Part shown: positions 12,171 to 25,146 of the stretch, in pieces | How positions within the stretch are numbered: position 1 is the stretch's first letter | Layout: every line of letters starts with the position of its first letter | Source of the DNA: Corylus avellana | Lineage: Eukaryota; Streptophyta; Magnoliopsida; Fagales; Betulaceae | Assembly (NCBI RefSeq): GCF_901000735.1 | Contig: NC_081545.1 | Location: 10,587,973 to 10,651,972 of the forward strand | Direction of reading: 5' to 3' | DNA: 64,000 bases | Program-made: the position numbers and the translations under genes | The notes under the pieces: model-generated | The model's database searches: none | The model's input: only the letters and a program-made list of their open reading frames with translations | Told to the model about the DNA's origin: nothing

Positions 12171-13400
12171 GTCTCTCAATCTCTCAATCTCTCTTGATTT
12201 CTGAGTTTGGAAATTGGGGGTTGAAGGAAGGTGAGTTTTTTTTCTAGGAGGTTCGAAGAGGAGTTGGTAAATCAAATGAGGGTTTGGGTATTGAAGGTTG
12301 AAGGAAGGTGAAGCGTTTTTGGGAGGAGACAGAGATAGCCGTAAGAGAGAGACGCGTGGGAGGAGAAAAAAGTTTTTGTAAATAAAATACTGGGTTGGGT
12401 ATCAAAATATTATAAATATAGGAATTTGATGTGGGTAAGTTTTTGAGATTATATATATATATATATAGAGGAAAGGGAATGGATTTTAGAGTGTATGCTA
12501 TTGCTCTAACAAAGCTCACCCTGGAAAATTGAAAATTAGTTTTCAAAAATTATGCTTCGAGTACTAGCAACAATTTCCTTTTAATTTTTCTTAAGTTTAG
12601 GAAACAAAATTACTTTTTGTTTTCATATCAAAATATATTTCACAATAACTTTCTTTACATTTCTTTATACTATTAAAATATTATTTCTTTACAAAATACC
12701 AATTTTCTACCTACCCTCATATTTTTTTTCACAAAATTTCAACATAATCTCCAATAAAAGACAAAAAAATGAAAGAGGAAGGATAAAAGATAAGTATTTA
12801 TATTAAAATAATATATAAGAACCCTTTTACTTCCCTACACATCAGAAAACATTGTAACTACCAAGAGGGTGGTTAGATTTAAGAAAACTAATGTGAATTT
12901 TTTGAAATTTTTTCTAAACATAGGGAAGGAAATGAGTTATAAAGTATCAGCTGCTAGTGCTCAAAGACACTTAAAATTGTAAAACTCTTAATCTCACACT
13001 CCCAAGGTCACACACCTTAGTTTAATATTAAGCTACTACGAGAACCAAGGAAATTAGAGACCAATTTGCAAGTTACAATACCTATTCTCCACAGCATGAT
13101 CCGAAACATATAAATAGGCAGAGGAGAAAATAAAGATGATTGCAATATGTAGAAAACATTCAGTACAATGCCAAGCAAGCATCGATATGGGCACAACACT
13201 TTAATTATTTCTCACCAAATGAGAGACAAAACTACACTTAAAAGATAAAGCAAACATTCAAAATTCAAGTAATGTCTTCATAACTATAAAATTTCTAATA
13301 TCATATACCTAAATATTGTTCTTCCAAAATTTTATTCAACTCTTGAAGAGAGAAAAGGAACGCAATCATCATCACTGTTCATTGTCGTCATTGTCACAAA

Positions 13401-14901
13401 TTAACCACCGCCGGACCCATATTTCTTGCCCAACATAATGACCTGCAACTTGTCATAACCAGCAAGCACACCGGCACCTGCAACAGCACGCAATATGTTT
13501 GCACCGGCACCCTTGAAGAGTGATTTAGGACCCTCATTCTTGAGAATCTGCTGAAATGCATCCAAAGAGCTCTTATATTTGACGGCTTCTCCGGATGTCA
13601 TCATCATCCTTCTACGTACTGTATCAATGGGGTAAGAAGCCAATCCAGCACCTATGGTGATTGCCCATCCCAGCAAGAAGCTAGCAAGAAAGCTATCCTG
13701 TAAACACCAAACATGGCCAGTGTGAACATGAAACATGCCTACCAACAATTCATAAACAACATCCTTTAAAGCATTGGAAAACAACATTGCCCAGCAAGGA
13801 ACTAGAATATTTAGGAGACCAGATATAAATACACAAGACGAGATGTGATGCGTATCCAAACACGAGAACCAGAGTGCAATTTCAAAAGTTTCACATACCT
13901 GCAACCCACCAACAAGAACCACAGGTTTTAGAGAATCATACATTCCAAAATAGAGCCCACGGTAAACTATAATTCCAATACATGAGATATTGAATCCACG
14001 GTAAAGCCCAGCAATACCATCAGATTTGAGAGTTTTCCTGTAAACATCGACCAAACCATTAAACTGCCTCTCACCACCCTTTTTCGCAGCCTTTGAATCA
14101 TTGGCCAAACGTGTTCGGGCATAGTCCAGTGAGTAGACAAATAGAAGAGATGAAGCACCAGCAGCACCACCTGATGCCAAGTTACCAGCAAACCACTTCC
14201 AGTATCCATCTTTGTCTTTTTTGAAGTTGAAGAGACTCTTGAAGTAGTCCTTAAAAGCGAAGTTCAAGGCCTGGTACACAAGCAGTTTAAAGATATAAGC
14301 ATTACCAGTGAGGAGCATGAAAGCAAAACAAAATAATTATACAACAAAAGCATTTCCTCCAAACAGATACCAAAAGAAAGACAAAGAAATGGAAGAACAA
14401 GAGGCCAACAAGAAGAGAAAGGAAATTGACCTGGGTGGGAAAGTATCTGATAACGTTAGCAGTGTTTCCTCTCCAAAGAGCAAGGACACCTTCGTCCTTA
14501 ACAGTTCGAGCAAAGCAGTCAGAAATTCCCTTGTATGGTTCGCTTAATCGACCAGCCTTGATCATCTCATCTTGATTTTGAATTAATAGTTTAACACGTT
14601 CAATTGGAGCTGCTGCAGTCTTGGAAACAGCAGCTGAAACTCCTCCCATGAGAAAATCTATAAAAAACCCTTTGGCACCTTTCTCTGAAGGAGCTTGTAC
14701 ATACACGGTAGACAAAGGTGAGACATGTGCCAGGCCAGCGCCCTGGCATGCCAGATGTAGAGAGCTCTGCAAACCACCATTTACATACGCATCACTCCCA
14801 CCATAATTCCTGGCATGCAAGTTGGGGGAAAGCCTAGAAATGAGGTCAGACTGCCCCTGTATCTTCTGAAATATTGACGGATGCTGTGATCCATCCACCA
14901 T
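13401..14901 (-). CDS. AAC: Mitochondrial ADP/ATP carrier (adenine nucleotide translocase)
   Basis: Three coding exons on the minus strand, 14431-14901, 13899-14270 and 13401-13697, join in frame to 379 residues, the usual plant length. The protein exchanges ADP for ATP across the inner mitochondrial membrane. An N-terminal extension of about 75 residues precedes the carrier core, as in plant AACs. Carrier signatures are visible: PIERVK at 99-104 in the first module, SLDYARTR in the second, PIDTVRRR in the third, and the diagnostic nucleotide-carrier motif RRRMMM at 309-314. Introns are GT-AG and fall after FPTQ and GGLQ. The leader is split by a long 5'-UTR intron. The downstream neighbour is the LRR gene on the same strand. 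Confidence 0.96.
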
Positions 14902-16820
14902 GTTAGTGACTCAAGATGGTGACCTGCAAGGGAATAAAATAATATCAATACAGGACAAGTGCATAAGTAAGCAGCTCATTTACTTTACCATAATCAAAAT
15001 CAGTTTGTAACTACTATCGGGTCTTTGCCAGAATATTGCACACTGACAAATGCATAAACATACAACTTGCAACTTCAACTACCTGTGCCAAAGCTTTACC
15101 TTCATATCGCAAAAGAACAGACCAAAACAAAAAGAATTTTTCCATACAACAGCACAAAACATAAAATTTTCCACTTTATTTTCCCTTCACCAAGTAAGGT
15201 GAAATTCCTTTTCTATTTCTCACTGACGGATAGGGTAGTGTAGTAAATTACACAATTAAAGGAATCACCATTATTTTTATAACCAATTATCTTCAAAATG
15301 TAGTCAAAGCAAACACTTCTATGATGCAAGTCATATGAAGAGCAAAGAAGCAAATAAAGCATGAAACAATAATCAGGTGCATCAACACAACATTTTAAAA
15401 AATAAATAAAATAAATAAATAAAGCAGGTGAAGATCATGGCTGTTAGCAACTGTACCAAGATATCCATCAGTCAAAACAAATTATCCATACAAATGCTAC
15501 TAACAAACCCAGCATATGAAATCTGTTTTCAAATATATAAAAAAAAATAAAATAAATAAAAAGAAGGCTACATGATTGTAAAAGCTTTTCATAGAGTGTT
15601 CATCTCTAAAGCATTGCTTTGAAAGAGCAATACCATACACACTAACAAAATACTAAAAACTCATTTTAACAACACATGACGATCATTTCTCCTTTTCATT
15701 CCCCTCCCATTAAATCATACACCACAATTGATTTATGATAAGTATCCGACATAAATCAAAATAAATGTACAACACCTTTCTTGTTGCTGCAAGAGACTTG
15801 CAAGGAATTTACGAAAGAAAGGAATAGGGATTTTTCTATATGCCCGCAACGGAACACAAGCGCCATCAGGGGCTGCCCAGTTCTCTCAAAGGCACTCTTT
15901 CTAAATCATACACCACAATTGATTTCATAAGAAATGTTGAAAGGAAATTGAGCACAATATAAAGAAAGTTCCACCAAACTGAGCCTAAAGCAATACTAAT
16001 ATAATGTTATAAACAACATTTCATTTTATATCCTCTCCTCTTTCTTCGCAACCATACACAGGGTTGGTTTACAAAAAGGGTACAGATGTTAATTTTCAAG
16101 CACTGATCTACAAAAGAATCAGATAAGAAACCTGAAAAAACAAACATCTTCGACAGCAGAAATCAAACACAAATGAAAATGAAACCAACTGCACAAATCT
16201 CCAGCCATAGCCATCATAGAGCAAAAAGTCCAAAGATACATTAGCTCGAAATCCTCTTCTCCTTTCTGTCGCCCAATTCTCTCAGCGAAGATGAGAGCAA
16301 AATCAAAGCGATCGCCACACAAACACAGCATAAAACAAAAACAAAAAAAAATCCACAGCTACATGACTTCTAAATTTTCCATTCCTATCTCTCACTCCAT
16401 TTTCTGAGCGGGCAAACAGAGGTGAAGAAAATAAAAGTAAAATCGCGAAGATCGCCTCTCAACAACAACAAGAACCCAAATTTCACAGCTGCATAATCCC
16501 GAAACTCCCATTTCCATTTATTTAACCAATTTTCTCAGCAACGAAACAGAGGTAGAGAAATGAAAGCAAAATCACAAAGATCACCTCTCATTAGCAACAC
16601 AAAACAAAAAATTGAAGACTACACAAGGTCTAAACGCGACGTTTCAGTTCATTTGCTCAATTTTCTCAGCAACCAAACAGAATTCATAACAAATGAAAAG
16701 AAGCAGAGAAAGCGAAGATCTAAGAGATCGAAGAAACACTGACCTGAAGAGGTCGCCGATGCAGTGAGAGAAAGAGGCAGAGAGATCTCTCACACACACT
16801 ATCTCAGTAACGGAAATGGA
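14902..16820 (-). other. 5' UTR of the ADP/ATP carrier gene with a 1.8-kb leader intron
   Basis: Reading the minus strand, the start codon is preceded by a short UTR exon beginning at 14923 after TTCCCTTGCAG. A good donor, CTCTTCAG|GTCAGTG, lies at 16744/16743. This implies a non-coding first exon at about 16744-16815 and an intron at 14924-16743. The first exon is pyrimidine-rich (CTCTCTGCCTCTTTCTCTC). The intron holds no gene. Confidence 0.65.
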
Positions 16821-16842
16821 AATGATGATGATCGAAGATGGA

Positions 16843-16857
16843 TATATTTATATATAC
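16843..16857 (-). promoter_or_regulatory. TATA box of the carrier gene
   Basis: The minus strand reads TATATATAAATATA about 30 bases before the expected transcription start and upstream of the predicted non-coding exon. It is the best TATA match in the region. Confidence 0.6.
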
Positions 16858-17021
16858 ACATGGCAGCTCGAAGGCTGATTAGGGTTTGTGAGAGACTGGC
16901 CGTTTTGACCTCGACGAATAGTTCAAATCACACTTGTGCCACTGAGAGTGGTCTTAGGAGAGAGTCTGAAAACTCGGAGAATCGTTTCGGCCAGGGAAAA
17001 AAAAAAAAAACCGACGAGAAA

Positions 17022-17024
<3 letters not shown>

Positions 17025-17056
<32 letters not shown>
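17025..17056. repeat. (GA)n microsatellite in the carrier promoter
   Basis: About 16 GA units some 170 bp upstream of the TATA box of the minus-strand carrier gene. Confidence 0.9.
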
Positions 17057-17060
<4 letters not shown>

Positions 17061-17156
17061 TATGGCCAATCTCTCAAGATTTGTGGATTGTGGTGAAGAA
17101 TGTGAAAATTTGTTTTGAGTTTTGTGTTTTATCAGCCATTTGCAAAATTTGTTTAA

Positions 17157-17405
17157 AGCATGTTTGTTTGTGATTGTATTTGAGAAATTGAGCATTTAAG
17201 TCAAAAAAAAAAAAAAGTTTTTGGGCGAAAGTTTCATTTTTAAGCTTTTGTCAAAAATGTTTTTTTTTTTAACAATTTTTAAGCTTTTTGGACCATTAAA
17301 AGCGTTTTTAATTTTTTTACCAAACGAATACTTTGTTCTTTAAACAGATTTTCTGAGTGTTAAAAACTCTTTTAGACCCTTTAAACACAATCTCAAACAT
17401 GCCCT
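17157..17405. mobile_element. Tourist-like MITE (PIF/Harbinger type), copy 1
   Basis: The ends are inverted (AGCATGTTTG... and ...CAAACATGCCCT) and flanked by a 3-bp TAA duplication at 17154-17156 and 17406-17408. The body matches elements at 36912 and 44611, sharing AAAGCGTTTTTAATTTTTTTACCAAACG-like sequence. No coding capacity. The 3-bp TAA-type TSD is the PIF/Harbinger hallmark. Confidence 0.7.
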
Positions 17406-17895
17406 TAATGAACGTTTTAGAAAAAAAAATTAAAAACCAAAAAAGGTGAAAAATATCCCTTTTTATTTTTTCTATTTATTTTTTATTTGTTTCTATAAGT
17501 AACAATATCAAGGTGTGAGCATGTTTTTATTGGCCTTGTATTTACAAGCCTTTTATCATTTCACACAAAAACTTTTTTCCAAAAATAAAATACAATAAAA
17601 ACTTCTTACACCTTCTTTTAAATATATTTTGAAATATCATGTGCTTATTTTTTTATTTTTTTTTTAAAGTATAAAAGCTTTATATGCTTACAAAAAAACT
17701 AAAAATTCAAAACAGAAAATTGTTTGAATTGTATAATTGTCAATTATTGACATTGGTAAATTATTATTATTTTTAAATAGAAAGGTAACTACACAGTCAT
17801 CTCATCTCTTTCATTGGGCTTGCTACAACTACCTCTCCAATTTTATTTTTTATTTTTTTAATAATAAAAATGAAGCCTTCGTGCCTAGAAAATAA

Positions 17896-17939
<44 letters not shown>
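17896..17939. repeat. (AC)n(AT)n compound microsatellite
   Basis: A short AC run followed by about 16 AT units. Confidence 0.9.
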
Positions 17940-17944
<5 letters not shown>

Positions 17945-18317
17945 TAAATATTTTTAATGTTTGTTTTCTTTTGAAAACACTACTAAAAAGTTGCCAAACG
18001 ATTTTCTTATCCAGACTCAACTAGGGCTGACAATTTTACTCTTGTTGATTTGTTTGGTTCAATAACATCGCTTATCTTAGTGAGTTTTATGGGCCCACTA
18101 GATTACTTTTTCTAGTTAGGCCGAAGTCTTGGGGCTAATTACAAATTAATCTAATTTGTAGCAATCTTGTTTCTTGTTTTGTAGTAATTCTTGCAAGTGA
18201 AAAGTATCTATGGGTTGATCATAAATATTTAGGTTGATACTTGTTTTAGGTTAAAGTGTAATTTAAAAATAACGATTTAAAAATATATGATTTGAAAACA
18301 TGACATTTAAAAATGTA

Positions 18318-18829
18318 GGAAAAAATGCATTTTACCCTCTCGAAATTTGACCCAATTTTTAATTTAAACCTTAATATTTAAAAATTTGCAATGTACCCTT
18401 ACAAAATTACAAACTTTTGCAATTCGAATAATCTGTTATTGAATTCTGTCTTCTTAGACGGAAAGTCAAACACGTGGCACGCATGTGGGGGGTAGCTGGC
18501 CAAAGGGGTGGCAACCGCCACCCAATGTTTTTTTTTTTTTTTTAATTCTTTTGCTAATTTGGGGCAATCTGGGAAGATTGGAAGAAAAATTCTCACGTGC
18601 GTAGCACATGTTTGACTTTCGGTATGAGAAAACGAAATTCAGTGACGAATTACTCAAATTGTAAAATTTTGTAACTTTGGCTCCGTTTACTTCCACATAA
18701 AATAGTTTTCGTCAGAAAATATTTTTAGAGAAATTTTTAAATTTTGTAAAGGTGTATTGCAAATTTTTAAACATTAGGGTTCAAATTGAAAATTGAGTCA
18801 AACTTCGGGAGAATGAAGTGCATTTTCCC
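18318..18829. mobile_element. Mutator-like MITE with long terminal inverted repeats
   Basis: The left arm (GGAAAAAATGCATTTTACCC, then AATATTTAAAAATTTGCAATGTACCC) is the reverse complement of the right arm ending near 18829, over roughly 150 bp. The same arms bound the Pack-MULE at 42468-43626, so this is a short relative without a captured gene. The right arm has an extra segment of about 65 bp (18680-18745). No clear 9-bp TSD remains, which suggests an older copy. Confidence 0.65.
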
Positions 18830-19428
18830 GCAAAAAACGCAGTTAAGCATTCGGCAAAATCACAGTTTGACATTTAAAATCACAATTTAGCCTTTAAAAT
18901 TGTACGTTTTTTAAAAAGTACCTCCATACCTACAATTTGAAATCCACACTTTCAAATCGCAATTTTTTAAAAACATAATCCCAAACAATTTATTTTTTGT
19001 GATTTGATTTAAAATCGTAATGTAAAACACACCCTTAAAGACATACAATAATAAACCCCTTCCCTTCCTCAATCATGGGAGTGAGGAATAAAAAAAATAA
19101 CAAATATGTAAAAATAAGAAACAAAACAAATAAAAAAGCGAAAATAACAAGTGCCCATAATAATATGTCCATCTCCCAATCACCGACCACAAAGTCACAT
19201 GGGTTGAGCCATCTTCCCACATTAATGTCCATACACACTTGTGATAGGTGGTCTGTGTCCATAATTTAACTAGAATTCTTTTTATGAGGTTCAAGGATGT
19301 GTATATATATTTTGAGTTAAAATATAAATGAAGAGTTACACCTAATTTTGCTTTTCGTTGCACTGTGCATAAATTTGACAATTTCATGGCCATTAAAAAT
19401 TAAAATTCAGTGGAAAAGACCAGAGAAA

Positions 19429-22400
19429 CTAAGCAGAACACAAGGAAGCCCTTTGCTTCACCAGCAACTCCTTTAGTTTCTTTATGAGCTGAGGATTAGA
19501 GCAAATGTAATCCTGGAATGTTTCCCTCAAATTCTGCAACAAGTTCTTGTCATCACTGCCAGTGCCAGGGCTCATGTTAAGCAGCTTGGTAAAAAAATTC
19601 TTCCAGAGATCAACTTTCCAATATCTGAAGCCAATTGAATAAGAATCATGCTGTGAAAGCTAAGAGTGATACCAAAATATAATGTTAAGATCAACAAATG
19701 CCTAAGACTATGCAGGACTTAGCAAATACCGTTTGAAAGGTGATTTGGGTAGATAAATGTAGCCAGCATCAGATGATGCTTTCTTTTCTAACTGCATATA
19801 AGAATTGTGCAGCATCATATGGACTATAACACACAGGCCATATGTGTCTACCTGGAGTCAATTTAAAGAGACATTAATATGAAGTTAGTCAATAGTACTA
19901 GCAATTGCACCGGATATGCTATGTAAGTGGAGACTAGCCTGAACTGTCCATGGCTTATTCTCCCGCATTTCAATACAACGAAACCCAGAAGTCCGGCAAT
20001 CTCCCTTAAATTCTGCATCGTCCGAAAAGAGACGTCGATCTATCCCCCTTCCCCAGTCAACAAGACAAAGGCCCTGAAAGATAAAACTCTTGAGTAATCA
20101 TAAACAACAAAACCATAATTTAGTCTTTGATGCAAATGGAAGTAACCTGATCATGCCAAGGACCAGTTCGGTCATGGAACCCATCTTCTGTAAGGTCACC
20201 CCTGCCAAAAGGTCAGGTAATTATCTTTTGAAGGACACTATCCACAAATTGCAGATTGTATAAGACCATTAGTGTGCTAATAATGAGAAAATGAGCATTA
20301 GAGATATATAGGTTATCTTTTGGCACCATTAGTTGCATGAAGCATGGAAACTGGCTTTGACTTGTAAAAATCTTCCACATTTGTCATGGATAAATATACA
20401 TTGTACAGTGAGTATAAAGCAAACAAAGATGCCAAGACTAAAAGAGATCAATGCTGGAAAACCAATCACATCTATAACAGTTAGACTGTAATGACACCAA
20501 AAGAACCACTCTTGAGACGATGTATAACTGCCTCATGCAGTGAATGTGCAGAAAAAAGTGAAAACAACTTTGCCCAGCTATTGACTAAATTTTGAAAAAC
20601 AATGTCTTTTATGGGTTAGGAAAGTGTAACAATCTGACGGTGCAACAATATCCAAATGCTGAGGTAAGAAAACACAAGCGCCATTTTTTAGAGACGAATT
20701 TTCTCCCATACATCAAGAACAGAAACAGTTTTACAAAAACCACACACGAACATACCAGGAAAACAATTCAAAAAAAAAAAATTGGAAGAAGGAAATAGAA
20801 ATTTGACATTCTGATTGATATATAACTAGTTGAACATAAGCTCTGGTCATCAACCCGTACAAATTGCATTGGGTTGTTTCACGGCAGTTCCATAGGAGAG
20901 GTAACACAGTAACGACCCACGTGGAAAAGTCTGTTACCTAGCATAACGAATAAGCAGATTATCAGGCTTGAAATCACCATGAATGAGGTCAGCGCCATGC
21001 AAAGTTTCTAGCATGTACAGCATCTCTACTGTGTAGTAAATACATAACTCCTCTTCCATGGACTTGCCAGTGACCACATAGGAGTTTATTGCATCCTGCA
21101 CAAGGGAAAATTGGAACACAAGTATTACAGAAGACTAAACCCAATAATATAGCAGATACGAGATATGATAAGCCAACCTGAAGAGTCCCATGGGATAGAT
21201 AGTCACAGACAAGTATGCTACAGTCAGAGTAGAGATGCACTCTATGAGCAAAGCCAAAGCTTGACCTCTGATAAAATGAGATAGCAAGAATAAGTAACTA
21301 AACAAACCAGAAACAGCCAATAAACATTGGGACACCACCAGAAAATGGCATACTTCCTTGTCTGAGATGCGCTGATCTAGCTGACGATACATGTAGAACT
21401 CCCAAAGGAAAGCAGGCTTTTGTATCTGCAAGAAATTTCAGAGACCATGATATAATCCAACAAGACATCTAGTCGGCAATTAAAAAGGAGAATACTACAA
21501 TAGTAAATACCTTAAGCGCAACAACTTCATCTGGATTACTGTTGACATATGCTTTATATACTTGAGCAAAACCACCCTGACCGGCACAACCTTTGATCTG
21601 GTACTTTTTTCCACCTTTGAGCATCACAATAAGCACAATCACGAATAATACAAATTTGGCCACCTAGAGTCCAAGTATCTAACTGTCAAACTTTATAAAA
21701 TGAAATTCTTAGAACGGTAACTCAGAGATACGTTTCTTCCTAAACTCAAAAATGTACTATATTTCTAGGGTAATTTTTAAATTTCAAGGAAAAACTCAAA
21801 TTTAGTCCCTAGCTTTTTGCGCGATTTCAATTTAGTCTCTGGATTTTCAATTTTGATAATTAATATTGTGAATCTCTTTTGTATCTATCTAATTGATGTT
21901 CTTTTAAACAAACGTTATACAAAATCAGCAGTTAATTTTGTTAGGTATAGCAATTATAACATACCAACTGCAAAAGGTTATGCGTATTGGTCAGAACATA
22001 TAAATTTACATTGAAAATCACTAAACAAACACAAAGCCTTATATAAGACTAAAAACTTAATGGTATATTCATGTGAATATAACAAAGTTAATCTAATATG
22101 GAGTTTTACCTATCTCAATAACCTTATTCCTTGATGAATTATGCAAAGAAGATAGAGCCACTTTTCCCGGGTAAGCTTTTTTACTTTTATGGTATCCCTG
22201 AAAAGTATGTCAAGAAGCAATTATAACACCAACTACTGGCGAGGCTGATAAATGAAAAACTATGCAAAAGATACTAACTGTACTGTCTCACATCATATTT
22301 CATAATATGAGGATTCAGCTTCTTCAATAGGTTTTCAATGCTAGAGGTGGACCATGGATTAATTTGACTTTTTCCAAACTTAATGGCTTCACGATCATCA

Positions 22401-24414
22401 ATCTGCAAGATGGAAATGCAAAAGGATAAATCTTTACACAATTCATAGATATGAACTTCGGCTAATTTATACTTCAATCTCCTCCTTTTCCTTAAAAGAG
22501 AGCATGTATGTATATAATCTGGAAAATGTTCTCTATTCAAGGCAATAAAGAATTAAAAAATTAGTATATAGGAAGACTTATCCAGCTTTTTGCCTAGTCC
22601 GGTTAGTCTCATCTCTTAAAAAAAAAAGGGCATTGTACGGTATTAGCCACTTTATAGAAGGGTATGTTTCATAATAGAACAAATAATTCAATCCTGAAAG
22701 AAGGCATGCTGATATGAAAATATTTTTCTAAAACTACTTACCAAGTTTTCAAAACTTAAATTTGAGCAATAATTAATGTCATTAAAACATGTGTCTTGTG
22801 TGTGTGCCTTTGTTAACATGATTTCTCTGCTGTCATATACCAAACTTTAATGAAGTCCATCTCCAAGTCATTGACGTACCCTATTACAAAGAGACTGGAA
22901 AGCACACGCGGAGGTTTTTTTTTTTTTTTCCTTTTAGGGTGGGGGAACAAGACCATAGAAAAATGTGTAAGAGCTGCACCGTTTGGCCATGTGAACACAC
23001 CTTCTGAAATGAACAGGCATTCGCTAATTCAGACATTCTATCGAGAAATAAGGCATGTGCCTTCTTCAACAACTCGACCGGTTTAGCATTCCTAGTAGCA
23101 GAGCATCAGTACAAGTGTTATGGCACAACTTGAAACACCCAATCAACCAGACACCTCCAATCTGAGAGAGAAACACATATAGACACACATACTGGGGAGA
23201 GAGAAAGAAAGAGACCTTAAAACTCCAGACTGATAAACCATGTGAGCGTCATGCAACATCCCTTTCGATTCAAGAATGGATGCATAGCATACATAAAGCA
23301 AGGAATGGCCAATACATATCTCACTCTCCACCATTTCTCTGAAAACACGCTCAAAATCTTTACAAATGTCCATCTACAAAAACCAACAAGACCAAATTAA
23401 GCCATCAAAGATTCCAACCATCACAGATACCAAACACACGAGCACTATATAAGCAATTGAACTTTGAAACAAAACGACCTAAAAATAAATAAGTCCTAAC
23501 CAAAGCATAAAAACTTACCAAAACCAAGTAAACCCATCAAACATCTTAACCCAATAGAGAAAATCAACCACCCAATTGTAGTACCATATATAAAACAAAA
23601 CCCAATAAATTGAATTGGGAAACAAAATGGCATAGAGATGGTTGAAGGAGCATTAATTGCATAGGAACCCAAGTAAACCCTACAGAGACACCAAAGGCAC
23701 AAACCCAGATCAATTTCAAGCAACTTAATTGTGAGACAAACTAATTAAAAAAAAAAAAACAGTAAGTGCCTATGGGAGTACCAATGAAACAGAGAAACCA
23801 AGTAAACCCTCAGATACTTTAAGCCCAAAAATCTAATACAACTATATAAAACAAGCAAATAAAGCTAAAATTGCTCAAATATCTTAAGGCCAATAGAACA
23901 TGAAAAACAATTACCCATAATAGCTACCACACGCAAACAAAACTAAGCAATTGAAGCTGAAGGGAATTTCAGTATACGAAGACAAACCAAGCAAACCCAT
24001 TAAACATTTTAAGCCTAAAAAAACAAAGATGAAATTTAACAACCGATGAAGACATACCAAAACTGAAAACACAATACAAGCATTCGAATTACGGAAACAA
24101 AAATTAACAGATGACTAGGAAATTACATAGAGGAACCAAATCTTGAGAAATCTGACATCGTTCCGGTACTGCTCATTGCCCTTGAATGTGACGATGCAAT
24201 CCGAGAGAAGCTTGCTGAGATCTAACCCTGACCTCGAGTCTTCTTCGAGAGCTTTCTTGATCGACCTGGATCCACAACAAACAGCAACAAGTTTAACACA
24301 ATGAAAGCCAGCGTGCTTGTTTGTTTGTGAGAGAGGGAGAGAGAACCAGAGCCAGGGCAAGAGGGGGTCAGGCACAGAGGTGGTGGGCTGGTAGTCCGGG
24401 AAGATCAAAGCCAT
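19429..24414 (-). CDS. BUB1: BUB1 spindle assembly checkpoint protein kinase, complete
   Basis: Fourteen exons on the minus strand give 528 residues: 24347-24414, 24127-24265, 23216-23373, 23001-23091, 22292-22402, 22110-22197, 21511-21614, 21354-21425, 21178-21267, 20938-21095, 20147-20201, 19939-20073, 19730-19851 and 19429-19624 (stop TAG). The N-terminus (about residues 12-150) is a Mad3/BUB1 TPR region (LLSDCIVTFKGNEQYRND, RFLKIWFLYMD, IGHSLLY, DAHMVYQSG, FLDRMSELAN). The C-terminus from about 219 is a kinase: glycine loop G227-C-A-G-Q-G-G, lysine in VVALK (253), HGDFKPDN with catalytic D348, and VDWGRG with D384 replacing DFG, as in BUB1 kinases. BUB1 works at kinetochores, phosphorylating histone H2A and recruiting checkpoint proteins. 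The linker is short, as in plant BUB1. The intron after residue 423 has a GC donor; all others are GT-AG. Confidence 0.95.
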
Positions 24415-24662
24415 GGCATCTGCGTTTGCTTCAACTGTGAAGCGTCAACAGTGAAGTTTAAATCTCGGCCCCAAAAAGAAGCGGGCTAATGGTTTTGTTT
24501 TTTTTTGAATTCCTTGGACAAGTCCTCTTTTCGAGTAATGATATATTACATACCGTTCAAGTACCCCTCAAATGTTTCCAAAAGGTAGTTTAATTGGCTA
24601 GGTGGGATCAGGATTCCGGCAATGCTTCAAAAATTGCCCATCAGCTTTTTCTTAAATCCTAA
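24415..24662. other. Upstream region of BUB1
   Basis: The immediate 5' flank of the minus-strand BUB1 start codon. No obvious TATA box was seen. AT-rich spacer follows up to the MITE at 24663. Confidence 0.4.
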
Positions 24663-25055
24663 CCATCTAATGTCATCCAATAGTCACAATTTTGTCACGT
24701 ATCCCAACTAAAGATAAATAATAAAATATTATTTATTTTTTAAAATATATATATAAAACAAAATTTGGCCATGGGAGGTGGTTCAACCACCTCCTATGGC
24801 CACGAGGGTAGCTTCGGCCACCCCTAAGGACCGGTTGGTGGCGGCCGAAGCCACCCCCTAGGGCCCCAACCGACCCCTGGGGGTGGCGGAATGCTCAGTT
24901 GGGGTGGCCAGCCTGACCCAATAGTTTTTTTAATTTTTAATTTTAATATTTTAATATTTTGTTTTATATATTTTTTTAAAAAAATAAATAATATTTTATT
25001 ATTTATCTTTAGTTGGGAACGTGGTAAAATTGTGGCTGTTGGATGAGATCCATGG
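24663..25055. mobile_element. MITE-like element with ~80-bp inverted repeats and a GC-rich core
   Basis: The left arm (CCATCTAATGTCATCCAATA through AAATAATAAAATATTATTTA) is the reverse complement of the right arm ending GGATGAGATCCATGG at 25055. The core at 24770-24920 is GC-rich, with repeated GGCCACCCC/GGGGTGGC motifs. No coding capacity. A tRNA-like stretch with CTAGTTCGAATTC follows at 25056-25130. Confidence 0.65.
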
Positions 25056-25146
25056 CACAAGTTCAAGCTACTGCTTAGGACCACACCTAATGAAGTGGAT
25101 GTGATCACTAGTTCGAATTCATCTCCTCCCTCTTATGCGGACATGT

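Larger units (their letters stand above)
9865..13400. other. AT-rich intergenic region between LRR and carrier genes
   Basis: No gene supported. The first part is the upstream region of the minus-strand LRR gene. Low-complexity A/T runs dominate 11300-12060. A pyrimidine-rich patch at about 12060-12190 is followed by a short duplicated motif (TTGAAGGAAGGTGA at about 12221 and 12297). It could be the remnant of a 5' UTR, but no coding sequence follows. The part near 13401 is the 3' flank of the carrier gene. Confidence 0.4.

Noticed and set aside
12244..12546. 100-codon minus-strand frame beside a CT-rich tract
   Set aside because: Composition follows TA and pyrimidine repeats. No domain, no splice partners and no conserved motif.
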